A DNA stretch of 64,000 bases from contig JAGVUA010000151.1 of NCBI GenBank assembly GCA_019136545.1, positions 20,134 to 84,133 on the forward strand, given 5' to 3'. Of the stretch, positions 1-9,600 are shown piece after piece. The stretch comes from Betaproteobacteria bacterium. GTDB taxonomy: Bacteria > Pseudomonadota > Gammaproteobacteria > Burkholderiales > Rhodocyclaceae. The translations under genes were made by a program, and so were the position numbers. How positions within the stretch are numbered: position 1 is the stretch's first letter; every line of letters starts with the position of its first letter. The notes under the pieces are model-generated. The model made no database searches. It was given only the letters and a program-made list of their open reading frames with translations, and was not told where the DNA came from.

Positions 1-440
1 ATCTCAACGTGTCGAAATTCGGCCCGCGGCTGGCCGGTGCCGGCGGCTTCATCAACATATCGCAATCGGCGCGCAAGGTCGTGTTCATAGGCACCTTCAC
101 CGCCGGGCACTTGGAGATCGCCGTGACCGACGGCGCCCTGCGCATCGTCCGGGAAGGCAAGGCCTGCAAGTTCGTGCAGGAAGTCGAGCACCGCACCTTC
201 AGCGGCCCGGTGGCGGCGGCGGCCGGCAAGCCCGTGCTCTACGTCACCGAGCGCTGCGTGTTCCGACTCTGCCCGGAAGGGCTCGAACTGATCGAGATCG
301 CACCGGGCATCGACCTCCGGCGCGACATTCTGGAGCGAATGGATTTTGTCCCGGTGATGCGCGAAAAAATAAAGCTCATGGACGCCAGAATCTTCGCCGA
401 TCGGCCGATGGAACTGTCCGCCGACCTGGATGCCCATTGA
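1..440 (+). CDS. Acyl-CoA:carboxylate CoA-transferase, C-terminal part (partial)
   Basis: This is the 3' end of a gene whose reading frame is already open at the window edge (first complete codon at 3). The GTG at 9 is internal, not a start. The visible ~145 residues match the C-terminal half of fused short-chain CoA-transferases of the propionate/acetate CoA-transferase (YdiF-like) type: the NVSKFGP and GAGGFINI segments, then VVFIGTFTAGHLE and the ERCVFRL region. Such enzymes move CoA between short acyl-CoAs and free acids through a glutamyl-CoA intermediate; the catalytic Glu would lie upstream, outside the window. A phasin gene follows 72 bases later, which suits short-chain acyl or polyhydroxyalkanoate metabolism. 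Substrate is not determined. Confidence 0.8.
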   Translation, partial: LNVSKFGPRLAGAGGFINISQSARKVVFIGTFTAGHLEIAVTDGALRIVREGKACKFVQEVEHRTFSGPVAAAAGKPVLYVTERCVFRLCPEGLELIEIAPGIDLRRDILERMDFVPVMREKIKLMDARIFADRPMELSADLDAH

Positions 441-512
441 TGCAGGTCAGGGAATCGTAAGACAGCCCTGATAGGATAAACCCGTTCAAATTCAAAGGTA
501 AAGGAGATGAGC

Positions 513-1031
513 ATGGCGACCAAACATGAATTCGGCGAAATCCAGCGCAAGAACATGGAAGCGGCGATGCGTCTCGCCCAGCTTTCGATCGAGAACTCGC
601 AGCGCATCATGGCGCTGCAGTCGCAGCTGGCGCGCGAACTGTTCCAGGAAAGCGTCGAGCAGGCCAAGGCGCAGACCGGTTCGTCCGATCCGCAGGAGAT
701 CATGAACCTGCGCGCCCGCTATGCCCAGGACACCACCCAGAAGATGATCGCGGCCGCGCAACAGGTCGCTGAAATCGGCAACAACGCCCGCATGGAATTC
801 TCGCGCCTGCTCACCGAGCAATTGGCCGCAGGCAGCCAGGACATGGTCGACGCCTTCCAGTCGTTCTTCAAGGCCCTGCCGGTCCAGAACACCAACATCA
901 TGGAAACCATGCAGCAGGCCATGAGCAACGCCAACAGCGCGTTCGACCAGATGAGCAAGGCGTCGCGCGCCGCCTTCGACAATCTCAACGACATGGCGAA
1001 GAAGTCGTCCTCGCCACGCGCCAAGAAATAG
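513..1031 (+). CDS. Phasin family protein
   Basis: This is a polyhydroxyalkanoate granule-associated protein of about 172 residues. It is all-helical, has no signal peptide and is rich in Ala, Gln, Met and Ser. It carries the usual phasin pattern: an N-terminal amphipathic helix region (residues ~10-60), a central LFQESVEQAKA segment, and a Ser/Lys tail (SSSPRAKK). Phasins coat carbon-storage granules in the cytoplasm and control their size and number. The start at 513 is preferred over the in-frame ATG at 507 because AAGGAG (501-506) sits 6 bases before 513 but touches 507. The preceding CoA-transferase fragment points to storage or short-chain acyl metabolism. Confidence 0.85.
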   Translation: MATKHEFGEIQRKNMEAAMRLAQLSIENSQRIMALQSQLARELFQESVEQAKAQTGSSDPQEIMNLRARYAQDTTQKMIAAAQQVAEIGNNARMEFSRLLTEQLAAGSQDMVDAFQSFFKALPVQNTNIMETMQQAMSNANSAFDQMSKASRAAFDNLNDMAKKSSSPRAKK

Positions 1032-1056
1032 ACGGAGCGCGAGGCGGCGCGATCTC

Positions 1057-1503
1057 CTAGGCGCCGCCGCGCCAGCGGGCCAGCGCCGCGTCGTCGGATT
1101 CGCGGGCGTCTACCCAGCGGCCGCCCGCGACCGTGTCTTCCCGCTTCCAGAACGGCGCCTGCGTTTTCAGGTAGTCCATGATGAATTCGCAGGCGGCGAA
1201 GGCATCGTGGCGGTGGCTCGATGAAACCGCGACGAAGACGATGCGCTCGCCCGGCGACAGCCGTCCGACCCGATGAATGACGCGCACGCCCAGGAGCTGC
1301 CAGCGGCGCCGCGCCTCGACGACGATTTCGGCGAGCGCCTTTTCGGTCATGCCGGGGTAATGTTCGAGCGTCATGGCGAGAATCTCGCCTCCCCTGACCA
1401 GCCCGACGAAGCTGGCGACCGCGCCGGCGTTATCCGTCCTCGCCCCCAGCGCCTCGATTTCGGCGCCAACATCGAAATCGGCTTCCTGAACGGATACCGG
1501 CAT
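1057..1503 (-). CDS. moaE: Molybdopterin synthase catalytic subunit MoaE
   Basis: This is the large subunit of molybdopterin synthase, which inserts two sulfurs, delivered on MoaD thiocarboxylate, into cyclic pyranopterin monophosphate to make molybdopterin. The 148 residues match the usual ~150. Visible family motifs are VGLVRG, LEHYPGM, the HRVGRL and SSSHRHDAF segments, and APFWKRE with the catalytic lysine region near residue 120. It starts one base after the moaD stop, so the two subunits are translated together. It is the last gene of the yoaA-to-moaE minus-strand run. The phasin gene converges on it, with a short GC stem (1043-1068) between them. Confidence 0.95.
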   Translation of the reverse strand: MPVSVQEADFDVGAEIEALGARTDNAGAVASFVGLVRGGEILAMTLEHYPGMTEKALAEIVVEARRRWQLLGVRVIHRVGRLSPGERIVFVAVSSSHRHDAFAACEFIMDYLKTQAPFWKREDTVAGGRWVDARESDDAALARWRGGA

Positions 1504-1504
1504 A

Positions 1505-1759
1505 TCAGCCTCCCGTCACCGGCGGAAAAAAAGCCACCTCGTCACCCGGCCCGAGCGCGGCATCGAAACCGGCCATGGCCTGATTGACGGCGCAGCGGAG
1601 GTTCTTCGTTCTTCCGAGTTGCGCCCACGGCTCGCCCCGCGCGACGATATGGTCGCGCAAGCCGGCCGGCGTGGTCACGCCCGGCGGCAGGACAAGCGCT
1701 TCCTCGGCGACACCGAACGCCTCGCGCAGGCTGGCGAAATACAGCACCTTGACGGTCAT
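1505..1759 (-). CDS. moaD: Molybdopterin synthase sulfur carrier subunit MoaD
   Basis: This is a ubiquitin-like sulfur carrier of 84 residues that ends in the essential Gly-Gly (PPVTGG). The tail is adenylated and thiocarboxylated before it donates sulfur within MoaE. The beta-grasp pattern VKVLYFASLREAFG at the N-terminus and EVAFFPPVTGG at the C-terminus are typical. The start at 1759 overlaps the moeA stop by four bases (ATGA), which implies translational coupling. The activating enzyme MoeB is not in this window. Confidence 0.95.
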   Translation of the reverse strand: MTVKVLYFASLREAFGVAEEALVLPPGVTTPAGLRDHIVARGEPWAQLGRTKNLRCAVNQAMAGFDAALGPGDEVAFFPPVTGG

Positions 1760-2955
1760 GGCAGGGCTCCGAAAGCGAGGTAGCTCACCGTATCGCCTGG
1801 GCTGACGGTCGCGCCGGCGGGAATGTCGGCCAAGCCGTCGGCCCAGATGCAGGAGGTCAATACGCCCGAACTCTGGTTGGGGAATCGCTCCAGCCGGCCA
1901 TCCCCGCCGATGCGGACGCGCAGGAACTCGCGGCGGTTGCCCGGCTTGCGCCAGTCGAAACCCGCGACCAGCTGCCGCGCCGTCGGCAACACGTCGCTGG
2001 CGCCCTGGCACTTGCGGATGAACGGCCGAACCAGCAGGCAGAAGGTAACGAAGGCCGAGACGGGATTGCCCGGCAGACCGACGAAGTCGGCCTGCCCGAC
2101 CTTGCCGAAGGCCAGCGGCTTGCCGGGCTTGACGGCGATGCTCCACAGCGTCAACTCGCCTTCCGCCTCCACCGCCGGCTTGACGTGGTCCTCCTCGCCA
2201 ACCGAAACGCCGCCGGACGTAATGACCAGATCGTGCAGGGCGCCCGCCTTGCGCAGCGCCGTGCGCGTGGCCTCGAGGCTGTCCGGCAGGTTGCCGAAGT
2301 CCTCGACGGCGCAGCCCATGCTCTTCAGCAGCGCGGTCAGTTGGTAGCGGTTGGAGTTGTAGATGGCGCCGGGCGGCAGCGGCTCGCCGGGCGTTGCCAA
2401 CTCGTCGCCGGTGGACAGCACGGCCACCGACAGGCAGCGCATCACCGGCAATTGCGCCACGCCGACCGAGGCGGCCATGCCGATCGCCGCCGGCGTCAGC
2501 AGCGTGCCCGCCGCGAGCACTTCCGCGTCCTTGCGGATATCCTCGCCGGCGCGGCGGATGTTGTCCTCCGGTTGCGGCACGTGATTGACGATCACTTGTC
2601 CGTGCCCGCCGTGTTCGCAGAGCTCCTGCATCACCACGGCATCGGCACCCGGCGGCACCGGCGCGCCGGTGAAGATGCGCGCGGCGGTGCCCGGTTCCAG
2701 CGCGTGGCCGACGCTGCCGGCGGGAATGCGCTGGGCGACGCGCAAGGCCGTACCCGCGGCGGGCACGTCGGCGCAACGCACGGCATAGCCGTCCATGCCG
2801 CTGTTGTCGAGCGGCGGCACGTCGAGCGTGGAGCGGATCGATTCGGCCAGCACCCGCCCGAGGCCGTCGGCCAACGGCACGCGGTCCACGCCCTTGACCT
2901 TGCGGGCGGCATCCAGCAGGCGGGCCCGCGCTTCGTCAAAACTCAGCATGTTCAC
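1756..2955 (-). CDS. moeA: Molybdopterin molybdenumtransferase MoeA (copy 1)
   Basis: This gephyrin-family enzyme of 399 residues inserts molybdate into adenylylated molybdopterin in the last general step of Mo-cofactor synthesis. Signature segments are present: DNSGMDGYAVR (residues ~50-60), IFTGAPVPPGADAVVMQE, the STGDEL motif of the MPT-binding domain, SGGVSVGEEDHVK, KPGKPLAFG and GLPGNPVSAF. ATGA overlaps couple it to mobB upstream and moaD downstream. A second moeA lies at 34072-35349 and is clearly a different paralog, with a longer N-terminus and an extra SDGAGGAG insertion. This copy, inside the moaDE operon, is the more likely housekeeping one. Confidence 0.95.
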   Translation of the reverse strand: MNMLSFDEARARLLDAARKVKGVDRVPLADGLGRVLAESIRSTLDVPPLDNSGMDGYAVRCADVPAAGTALRVAQRIPAGSVGHALEPGTAARIFTGAPVPPGADAVVMQELCEHGGHGQVIVNHVPQPEDNIRRAGEDIRKDAEVLAAGTLLTPAAIGMAASVGVAQLPVMRCLSVAVLSTGDELATPGEPLPPGAIYNSNRYQLTALLKSMGCAVEDFGNLPDSLEATRTALRKAGALHDLVITSGGVSVGEEDHVKPAVEAEGELTLWSIAVKPGKPLAFGKVGQADFVGLPGNPVSAFVTFCLLVRPFIRKCQGASDVLPTARQLVAGFDWRKPGNRREFLRVRIGGDGRLERFPNQSSGVLTSCIWADGLADIPAGATVSPGDTVSYLAFGALP

Positions 2956-3455
2956 AATCCGACTTTCTCCAGGATGAACGCCGCGACGGCATCATGATCG
3001 TTCAAGTTTAGCCAGGGTAGCGGGCAATCGGCCGGCAGATCGGTCGCCGCGGGCGTCGCCACTGCCAGCACGCCGGCATGCTCGGGCCAGATGAAGGGCT
3101 TGCCGTTGGCCGGTCGATGCACTTCCAGCTTCGGGATGGGCGTGGCCTTGTAGCCTTCGACCAGCAGCAGATCGCACGGCGAAAGATTGGCGATCTGCTG
3201 CTCGAAAGTCGGCTCGGGCCGTCCGCGCAGTTCATGCATGAGCACCCAACGCTGGTCGCAGACCAGCATCACCTCGGTGGCGCCGGCGGCGCGGTGGCGA
3301 AACGAGTCCTTGCCCGACTTGTCCAGATCGAAGTTGTGGTGCGTATGCTTGATCATGGAAACGCTCAGCCCGCGCGCGACGAAGCGCGGAATCAGCTGCT
3401 CGATCAGCGTTGTCTTGCCGGCGCCGGAATAGCCGGCAAACCCGAACATCTTCAT
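2952..3455 (-). CDS. mobB: Molybdopterin-guanine dinucleotide biosynthesis adaptor MobB
   Basis: This is a P-loop GTP-binding protein of 167 residues. The Walker A segment GYSGAGKTT is at residues 8-16, followed by the family's IKHTHHNFDLDKSGKDSFRHRAAGA region and LLLVEGYK. MobB assists MobA in making the guanine-dinucleotide form of the Mo cofactor; no mobA is visible here. The start at 3455 is set by the family N-terminus (MKMFGFAGYSGAGKT) and overlaps the stop of the upstream ATP-grasp gene by four bases. A longer in-frame extension upstream is antisense-like sequence and is not counted. Confidence 0.92.
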   Translation of the reverse strand: MKMFGFAGYSGAGKTTLIEQLIPRFVARGLSVSMIKHTHHNFDLDKSGKDSFRHRAAGATEVMLVCDQRWVLMHELRGRPEPTFEQQIANLSPCDLLLVEGYKATPIPKLEVHRPANGKPFIWPEHAGVLAVATPAATDLPADCPLPWLNLNDHDAVAAFILEKVGL

Positions 3456-4585
3456 TCGATTCTCACCTTCGCAAAACCGCCGCCAGGGGTACGGAAATTG
3501 GTGGTCTGCCCCTGCCACAGACGCGCGGCCACCAACTGGACGCGACCGGCGTAGGCATAGCAGCGCACGTCCACCTTGAGCTCGACATGCCGCTCCTCGC
3601 CGTCCCCGCCGTCGCCATCGCCGAACAACAACTCCATCTCCACCGTCGACGGCGGCACCAACGCCTGGGCCACGTAGTTTCCGGCCAGCACCTCGTCGAA
3701 CACCCGCCGGGTCATCTTGTCGCCGCGATAAGCGGCCTTCGAGCCATAACCGTTGGCCGGCTTGAAGAACAAGGTCTTGCGCCGGCTCCAATAGGCTTCG
3801 GCATCGTCCGGCGCCACGAGTTCCGTTTTCGGCACCGCGGCGGCCAGCACTGCCCGCGTCGGGGCATCGACGCCCCATGCCGCCAGCAAGGCGTCGTCGG
3901 ACAGCAGCGCCAGGTTGCGCTTGTCGGCATACAGGGCATGTCCGCGCGGATGCGGCGTCAGGACCACGGCGTCATCGAGGTAGGCCTGCCGCAAGGCGGC
4001 GTTGGCGGGCATCGTCAGCGCAAAGTCGGTCAAGCGGTTGTAAACGAGATCGAGACGGCGCTGGCCATGCCACAACCCGCCGTCGCGGAACGCCAGCTCA
4101 TCGGGCGCGCAGATCACCGCGTCGATGCCATGCCGCCTGAACAATGCCTGAAACATCAGAAACTCGGGATACAGGTACTGCGACTCGGGCGCCTCATCGA
4201 CGATGGCCAGGGTACGCAGCTCGCGCGCGCACTCCGAACGGAACATCGCGACGTATTCCGCTTCCAGCGCATGGCCGGGAACCTGAACGGCGGCCAGCAG
4301 CCCACCGCCGGTGTTGGTGTTGATCTCGATGAGCTTGGGGCCGTCCGGCGTGACATGAAAATCGTAGCCGTAGAAAACGCCGGGATTGGACGGGACGTGG
4401 TGCGCGATCTCGGGCGCCCACGCCAGCGCGCGCGCTTGGTAGGCAGGCATCGCCACCACCCGCTCGACGGCGGCGACCAGCGCGGTCATGCTCGCCGCAT
4501 CGCCACGGCTGACTTTCACCGTGGCGGGGGAAAACAGATGCGGACGGTCGGCAAGGAGCTGGTCCAGCGAAGGCGGTTCGATCAT
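3452..4585 (-). CDS. Uncharacterised ATP-grasp-like protein, apparently circularly permuted
   Basis: This protein has 377 residues and no signal or membrane segment. Visible ATP-grasp features are a Mg-binding-type IEINTNTGGG at ~86-94, a nucleotide-binding-type lysine and loop FFKPANGYGSKAAYRGDK at ~273-290, a VAQALVPP strand, and KVDVRCYAY at ~337-345. In ordinary ATP-grasp enzymes the lysine loop precedes the E-x-N motif; here the order is reversed, as in circularly permuted members. Such enzymes ligate a carboxylate to an amine or similar group using ATP; the substrate is unknown. The start at 4585 (MIEPPSL) lies 10 bases after the yoaA stop, and the end overlaps mobB. The operon suggests, but does not show, a link to Mo-cofactor or stress functions. 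A copy of the dispersed repeat encodes KVSRGDA at its N-terminus. Confidence 0.7.
   Translation of the reverse strand: MIEPPSLDQLLADRPHLFSPATVKVSRGDAASMTALVAAVERVVAMPAYQARALAWAPEIAHHVPSNPGVFYGYDFHVTPDGPKLIEINTNTGGGLLAAVQVPGHALEAEYVAMFRSECARELRTLAIVDEAPESQYLYPEFLMFQALFRRHGIDAVICAPDELAFRDGGLWHGQRRLDLVYNRLTDFALTMPANAALRQAYLDDAVVLTPHPRGHALYADKRNLALLSDDALLAAWGVDAPTRAVLAAAVPKTELVAPDDAEAYWSRRKTLFFKPANGYGSKAAYRGDKMTRRVFDEVLAGNYVAQALVPPSTVEMELLFGDGDGGDGEERHVELKVDVRCYAYAGRVQLVAARLWQGQTTNFRTPGGGFAKVRIE
4502..4517 (-). repeat. Dispersed element, copy 1
   Basis: The minus strand reads GAAAGTCAGCCGTGGC, followed by GATGCGGCG. It lies inside the ATP-grasp gene and is translated as KVSRGDA. Confidence 0.7.
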
Positions 4586-4595
4586 GTCGGCGAGT

Positions 4596-6590
4596 TTAAC
4601 CCGCGAAGAAGGCTTCGACGTCGGCGATCTCGCGCGTACGCCGCATGGGCGGCAACGACAGCCAGATGCGCCGGCCATAGGGCTTGCCGACCAGGCGCGG
4701 GTCGCAGACCATCAGTACGCCGCGGTCGGTCTCGTCGCGGATCAGCCGGCCGGCGCCCTGCTTCATGCTGATGACGGCGCGCGGCAGCTGGTATTCGAAG
4801 AAGGCGTTGCGGCCTTGGCGCTTGAGATGGTCGATGCGCGCCGACAACACGGGGTCGTCCGGCGGTGCGAAAGGCAGTTTGTCGATCACCACCAGCGACA
4901 GCGCCTCGCCGCGCACGTCCACGCCCTCCCAGAAACTCTGGCTCGCCACCAGGACGGCGTTGCCGAGGAGGCGGAAGCGCGCCAGCAGCTCGGTCTTGGC
5001 GCCCTCGCCTTGCAGCAGCAGGGGATAGTCGGCGCCGTCGCGCGCCATGCGCTCCTTGAGCAATTCGTGAATGCGCCGCATCGCCCGCAGGCTGGTACAC
5101 AGCACGAAAGCGCGGCCGCCCGCCGCCTGGATCGCCGGCCAGGCCGCTTCCAGCACCGCCTCGTGGTAGAGAGGACTGTTGGGATCGGGCATCCCTTGCG
5201 GCGCGTAGAGCAGCGCAGAGCTGCCGTAGTCGAACGGCGAGCCCCAGCAAGCGGCATCGGCATCGTCGAGGCCAAGCTCGGCCTTGTAGTGACCGAAGTC
5301 CTGACCGACGGCCAGCGTCGCCGAAGTGAAAATCCACGCCCGGGGATGCCCCGCCATCTGCCGCTGGAAAAGGTTGGCCACCGACAGCGGGGTCAGATTC
5401 AGCGTCACGGCGTAATGGCCGACGTCAGCCCAGCGGATGAAGCCCTCCCCCTCGTCCGCATCGCCCTCGCCTGCCGGTTGCGGCGGCGCCTGCCAGTGTT
5501 TCAGCCGCTGCGCCAGCTCATTGGCGCGCGCCAGGCAGTTGGCGAGGCCTTCGGAACGTTCGGCCTGGGACGCCAGAGGCTTGGTGAAGTCGGCCAGCGC
5601 GCGCTCGAGCGCCGCCAGCGCTTCGATGGCCCGCGCATGATCGCGCCATTGCGCTTCCGAAAGCCGCATGCCGTCGCGATGGAAAGCCAGCCGAAAATCC
5701 TTGGTGCATTTTTCCAACGTCCGGCAGGCGTCTTGCAGCGGCGCGAAATCCTTGGCCGAGGCGAGGGCTTCCAGGCGGGTGTCGCGCGCCAGTTCCAGCA
5801 CTTGCGCCGTGCTGACCGCCTCGCCGAAGAACAGGCCGGCCACGTCGGGCAGCTGGTGCGCCTCGTCGAAGATCACCGTGTTGCAGGCGGGCAGCAATTC
5901 GCCCAGGCCGTCGTCGCGCAGCATGACATCGGCAAAAAAAAGGTGGTGATTGACCACCACCACGTCGGCGGTCATGGCGTCGCGTCGCGCGGCGACGACG
6001 AAGCATTGCTTGTAGTGCGGGCAATCCTGGCCCAGGCAGTTATCGCGCGTCGACGTGGCCTGCGCCCAGGCGCCGGAATCCTCGGGCACCGCGGCCAGTT
6101 CGGCCTTGTCGCCGGTACGGGTGGACTTGGCGAAGCGGGCGATGGTGCGAATGTGCCCGGCCTCTTCGCGGTTGAGGAAGCGCCCTTCGTGCTGTGCCCG
6201 CTCCAGGTGATAGGGGCAGACGTAATTGGCGCGACCCTTGAGCAGCGCGATGGTCGCCGGCACGCCGAGCGCATCCCTCACCGTCGGCAGGTCGCGGCCG
6301 AACAGTTGGTCCTGGAGCGTCTTGGTGCCGGTGGAGATGATCACCTTGCCGCCCCAGAGCAAGGCCGGGACGAGATAGGCGAAAGTCTTGCCCGTGCCGG
6401 TGCCCGCTTCGGCGACGAGCGCCGAGTTGCCTTCGATGGCGGTGGCGATGCGCTCGGCCATCTCGACTTGCTGCGGACGTTGCCGATAACCGGGAATGGC
6501 CTTGGCCAGCGGGCCATCCGCCGAAAAGAACCTGCCGAGACTCAATTTCTGAAGACCTTGACTGTTGGGCGTGGTACGACAGTCCGCCAT
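4596..6590 (-). CDS. yoaA: ATP-dependent DNA helicase, YoaA/DinG (XPD-like) family
   Basis: This is a superfamily-2, XPD-like 5'-3' helicase of 664 residues with an expected iron-sulfur cluster. Walker A is EAGTGTGKT near residue 61, and the DEAH box is in VIFDEAHQLP. The four cluster cysteines lie in NYVCPY, NCLGQDC and YKQCF. Helicase motifs VSQSFWEGVDVRG and KQGAGRLIRD follow near the C-terminus. The sequence resembles E. coli YoaA more closely than DinG (AKAIPGYRQRPQQ, DNCLGQDCP). YoaA-type proteins act in replication-associated DNA repair, partnered with HolC in E. coli. It leads the minus-strand run into the Mo-cofactor genes; the gap to the next gene is 10 bases. Confidence 0.92.
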   Translation of the reverse strand: MADCRTTPNSQGLQKLSLGRFFSADGPLAKAIPGYRQRPQQVEMAERIATAIEGNSALVAEAGTGTGKTFAYLVPALLWGGKVIISTGTKTLQDQLFGRDLPTVRDALGVPATIALLKGRANYVCPYHLERAQHEGRFLNREEAGHIRTIARFAKSTRTGDKAELAAVPEDSGAWAQATSTRDNCLGQDCPHYKQCFVVAARRDAMTADVVVVNHHLFFADVMLRDDGLGELLPACNTVIFDEAHQLPDVAGLFFGEAVSTAQVLELARDTRLEALASAKDFAPLQDACRTLEKCTKDFRLAFHRDGMRLSEAQWRDHARAIEALAALERALADFTKPLASQAERSEGLANCLARANELAQRLKHWQAPPQPAGEGDADEGEGFIRWADVGHYAVTLNLTPLSVANLFQRQMAGHPRAWIFTSATLAVGQDFGHYKAELGLDDADAACWGSPFDYGSSALLYAPQGMPDPNSPLYHEAVLEAAWPAIQAAGGRAFVLCTSLRAMRRIHELLKERMARDGADYPLLLQGEGAKTELLARFRLLGNAVLVASQSFWEGVDVRGEALSLVVIDKLPFAPPDDPVLSARIDHLKRQGRNAFFEYQLPRAVISMKQGAGRLIRDETDRGVLMVCDPRLVGKPYGRRIWLSLPPMRRTREIADVEAFFAG

Positions 6591-6655
6591 TCTAAGTTAG
6601 ATCGCCATGACGATCTTTCGCGGCAACAACGCCCACCGCCTTCAGCGAGCCGGCA

Positions 6656-9600
6656 TCAGTCATAGCGCAGCGTATAGACGACGTCCACCGCGCTGGTGGC
6701 GCCGGTCTGGCCGCGCAGGGTGAGGTTGCGGGAAAGGTCGTAGAAGATGTAGAGCACGCCCATGGCGCTCGAAAGGCTGCGTTCGTAGCTGATGTACAGG
6801 TCCCGCGACAGCCGCTTGCCCAGGGTGAGGGCCGTTGCCGAGGCATCTTCTCCCGCCGCGGCGCTGCGCATGCCGATCTCGTCCACGCCCAGGCTCTGGG
6901 CCAGGCGGGCCGAAGTGTTCTGGCCCTTGTTGCCCAGCAGGGCCAGCGCGGCTTGCTGCAGCATGGCGGCCTCGGCGCCGCCGGCCGCGGCGCTCCGGCC
7001 CAGCACCACCCAGGCAAGGATCTCCGCGTCGGGCAACTGCGGCTCGGAGTACAGCTGCACGCGCGGCGCCAGCGCCGACCCGCCCACCTGCACGCCGGCG
7101 CGCACGGCAATGTTGGGGCGCAGTGCGAGGATGTCGAGCGCGGGATTGTCGTAGGGCCCGCGAAAACGGATCGAACCGCTCTCCACGTCCAGGCTCTGGC
7201 CCCAGGCCCGGTAGCGCCCCTGTTCGGTCTGGATTTCGCCCGTCACGCTCGGTACGGCGCCGGCGGTGCCATTGCTGCGAAGGTCCAGGCTACCCGTCAA
7301 GCGGGTGGTAATGCCGTGACCTTGCAGCGCGAAGTCCTTGCCCAGATCGAGAGTGATGGCCAGGTCGGGCGGATGGACGGGCGTGCCTCGGGGCTCGGCG
7401 GCCGCCTGCGCGGCCGCGCGCTTTTGCGCCGCCGAGACCACCACCACGTCCGCGCCCAGGCTGGGCCTCGATTCGTCGGGCAGCACGATGGTGGCGCGGT
7501 CTATCGTCAGCCCGCCGCGCAGGACAAGCTGGTCGCCGCTCAATGTGGCTTGCAATTGGCCGGAGACGCTAACTTGCCGGTCGGCGCGCACCAGCGCTTG
7601 CAACGCCTGCGCCTTGACTTGCACCGCCAGGCCGAGGCTCGAGGTGCCGCCGCTGGCCGGCGCATCGGCCCAGCTCAGGCGGCCCGTGGCGACGAGTTCG
7701 CCGCCGTGGTCGGGCGCCGGCGTGCGGTTGCCGCTTTGGCCGAGGATGCGTGCCTTGCTGCCCTGGCCGCCCTGCAGCCGCAATTCGTCGATGCGCAGCT
7801 CGTTGCCCGCCAGCGTGGCGCGCAAGCGGCCGTCCCGCAAGTCCACGCCATCGATCACCGACCGCAGTGCCAGGTCGTCGGCAGCCAGGGTGCCCGCCCA
7901 GCGAGGAGCGTTGCGGGTTCCCGAAAGCTGGGCTTGCGCGTCGAAGGTGCCGCGCACGCGCCAGCCTGGCGGCGCCAGCGCGGACCACACGCCCACGTCG
8001 GGCAGGCGAGCGCGCACGACGCCGGCCAGCGGCGCATCGGCGGGCCATGCGCCGGTGATGCGCTGCCAGCGCGTGCGGACCTGGGCATCGACGTCACCGG
8101 CGCGCTCGCTTCGCCATACCAGGCGGGCTTGAACGTCCTCCTGATCGACGGCGAGATCGAGCATGGCCTCGCGCACGCCGGCCGCGGTGGTGGGCGCGCG
8201 GGCCGGGCCGGTACGGTCTTGCAGCCGGATATCGCCGCTGGCGCGGCGCAGCTGAGCGTGGGCGCTCAAGGTATCGGCGGCGGCAATGGTCCATTCGCCT
8301 GCCAACACCATGTCGGTGCCCAGGCCCATCCTTTGGAGGAGCGGCGGGCCGGCGTTCGTCTCGCCGCTCGCCGTCGGCAAGGCATCGACCCAAGCCAGGG
8401 GCAGCCCTTGCAACTCGCCACGGCTATACAAGCGCGGAGGGGTATTCGGCGCCTGCAGGTAGCGCAGCGGCGCCCAGCTCAACACGGGACCGCCGGGCAA
8501 GGGACCGGTGACGCGCAACTGGCCCGCGCCGGCCGTGAGCTCCAGGGGCGCGCCGGCCGGCGTGGCGGGAGCGCTCAGTTGCAACGCGACCGGGGCCGCG
8601 AGCGCAGCCTCCCACTGGCCTGGCTTGCGCAGGTCGACATACCGCGCACGCAGGTTCTGCAGTTGCAGCGGCCACTGCCTGGGTGCGATCCATGCGCCCT
8701 CGGCCGCAGCCTCCAAAGTCAGTTGGTGTTCGGCGGTGGCTGCGGAACCGGCCAGCGTGAGGTGCGCTTGTTGCGCGTTGCCCGCCAGCTGCACCGCAAC
8801 GCCTTGCAAGTTGATGGGGGGAGGGGGCATACCGGCGCGGCCCGCGTCGAGCCCGGTGGAGGACGGATACCATTGCGCCTGGGGCACGGTGAGCCGCGCC
8901 TGCAGCGACAGCGCTTGGCTGGGTCCGGGCTGCGCGCGCCCGGCTCGCGGGGCGACGTTGAGCCAACCGCCGCGCCACTGGACATCCAACTGCCCCTGCC
9001 CTTGCAATGTCGCCGTGCGCAGCGCTCCGGGCAGCCACTGGTCGGCACGAGGCAGACCGGCCAACCAGCGCTGGACTTGGCGGGCATCGGCGATTGTCCA
9101 CTGCATGTCGCCCTGGCCGTTGTCCGCGGCCACGCGGCCCTGAAAGCGGGCCGTGCTGCCCGGGGCGCTGAACGCCACCTGCCCCTGAACCTCCGTCGCG
9201 CTCGGATCGGCGCCCAGTTGCAGGCGCAGTTCATTCGCTTCTGCCCGAAGCTCGAAGGCATCGATCTGCACATGCGCGAGATCGACGCGGCCCAGCCCCT
9301 GGGCTGCGCGTTGCCATTGGCCGCGGGCCTCGATGCTGCGAACCGCCAAGGCTTTTGCGGCACCCGGCGCGGCGCGGATATCGGCATCGAACGACACCCG
9401 CGCTTGCGCGGCGGCCAGGTCGAGCGTGCGCGCTTCAATGAGGCCGCTCAGGGCCGGCGAGGCGCCCAGCGCCTGGTGCAAGGCCTCCGGTGGCAGTTGA
9501 TTCAACCCGATCCGGCCTTGCAGCGCGCCGCTGCCGGGGGTGTACTGGCCTTGCAGCAGCACTTCGCCCGCACGGGGGGCGACGCCCAACGTGGCACGGG

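Noticed and set aside
1043-1068. GGCGGCGC/GCGCCGCC stem between phasin and moaE as a terminator
   Set aside because: The stem is good but there is no T-tract on either strand, and it overlaps the moaE stop; such GC dyads are common at this composition.
4488-6665. 725-codon plus-strand open frame
   Set aside because: It is antisense to the YoaA helicase and has no domain signature.
8701-8730. Possible extra copy of the dispersed element in tamB (CAAAGTCAGTTGG)
   Set aside because: Only the first eight bases match; the tail diverges, as expected for a chance 8-mer.
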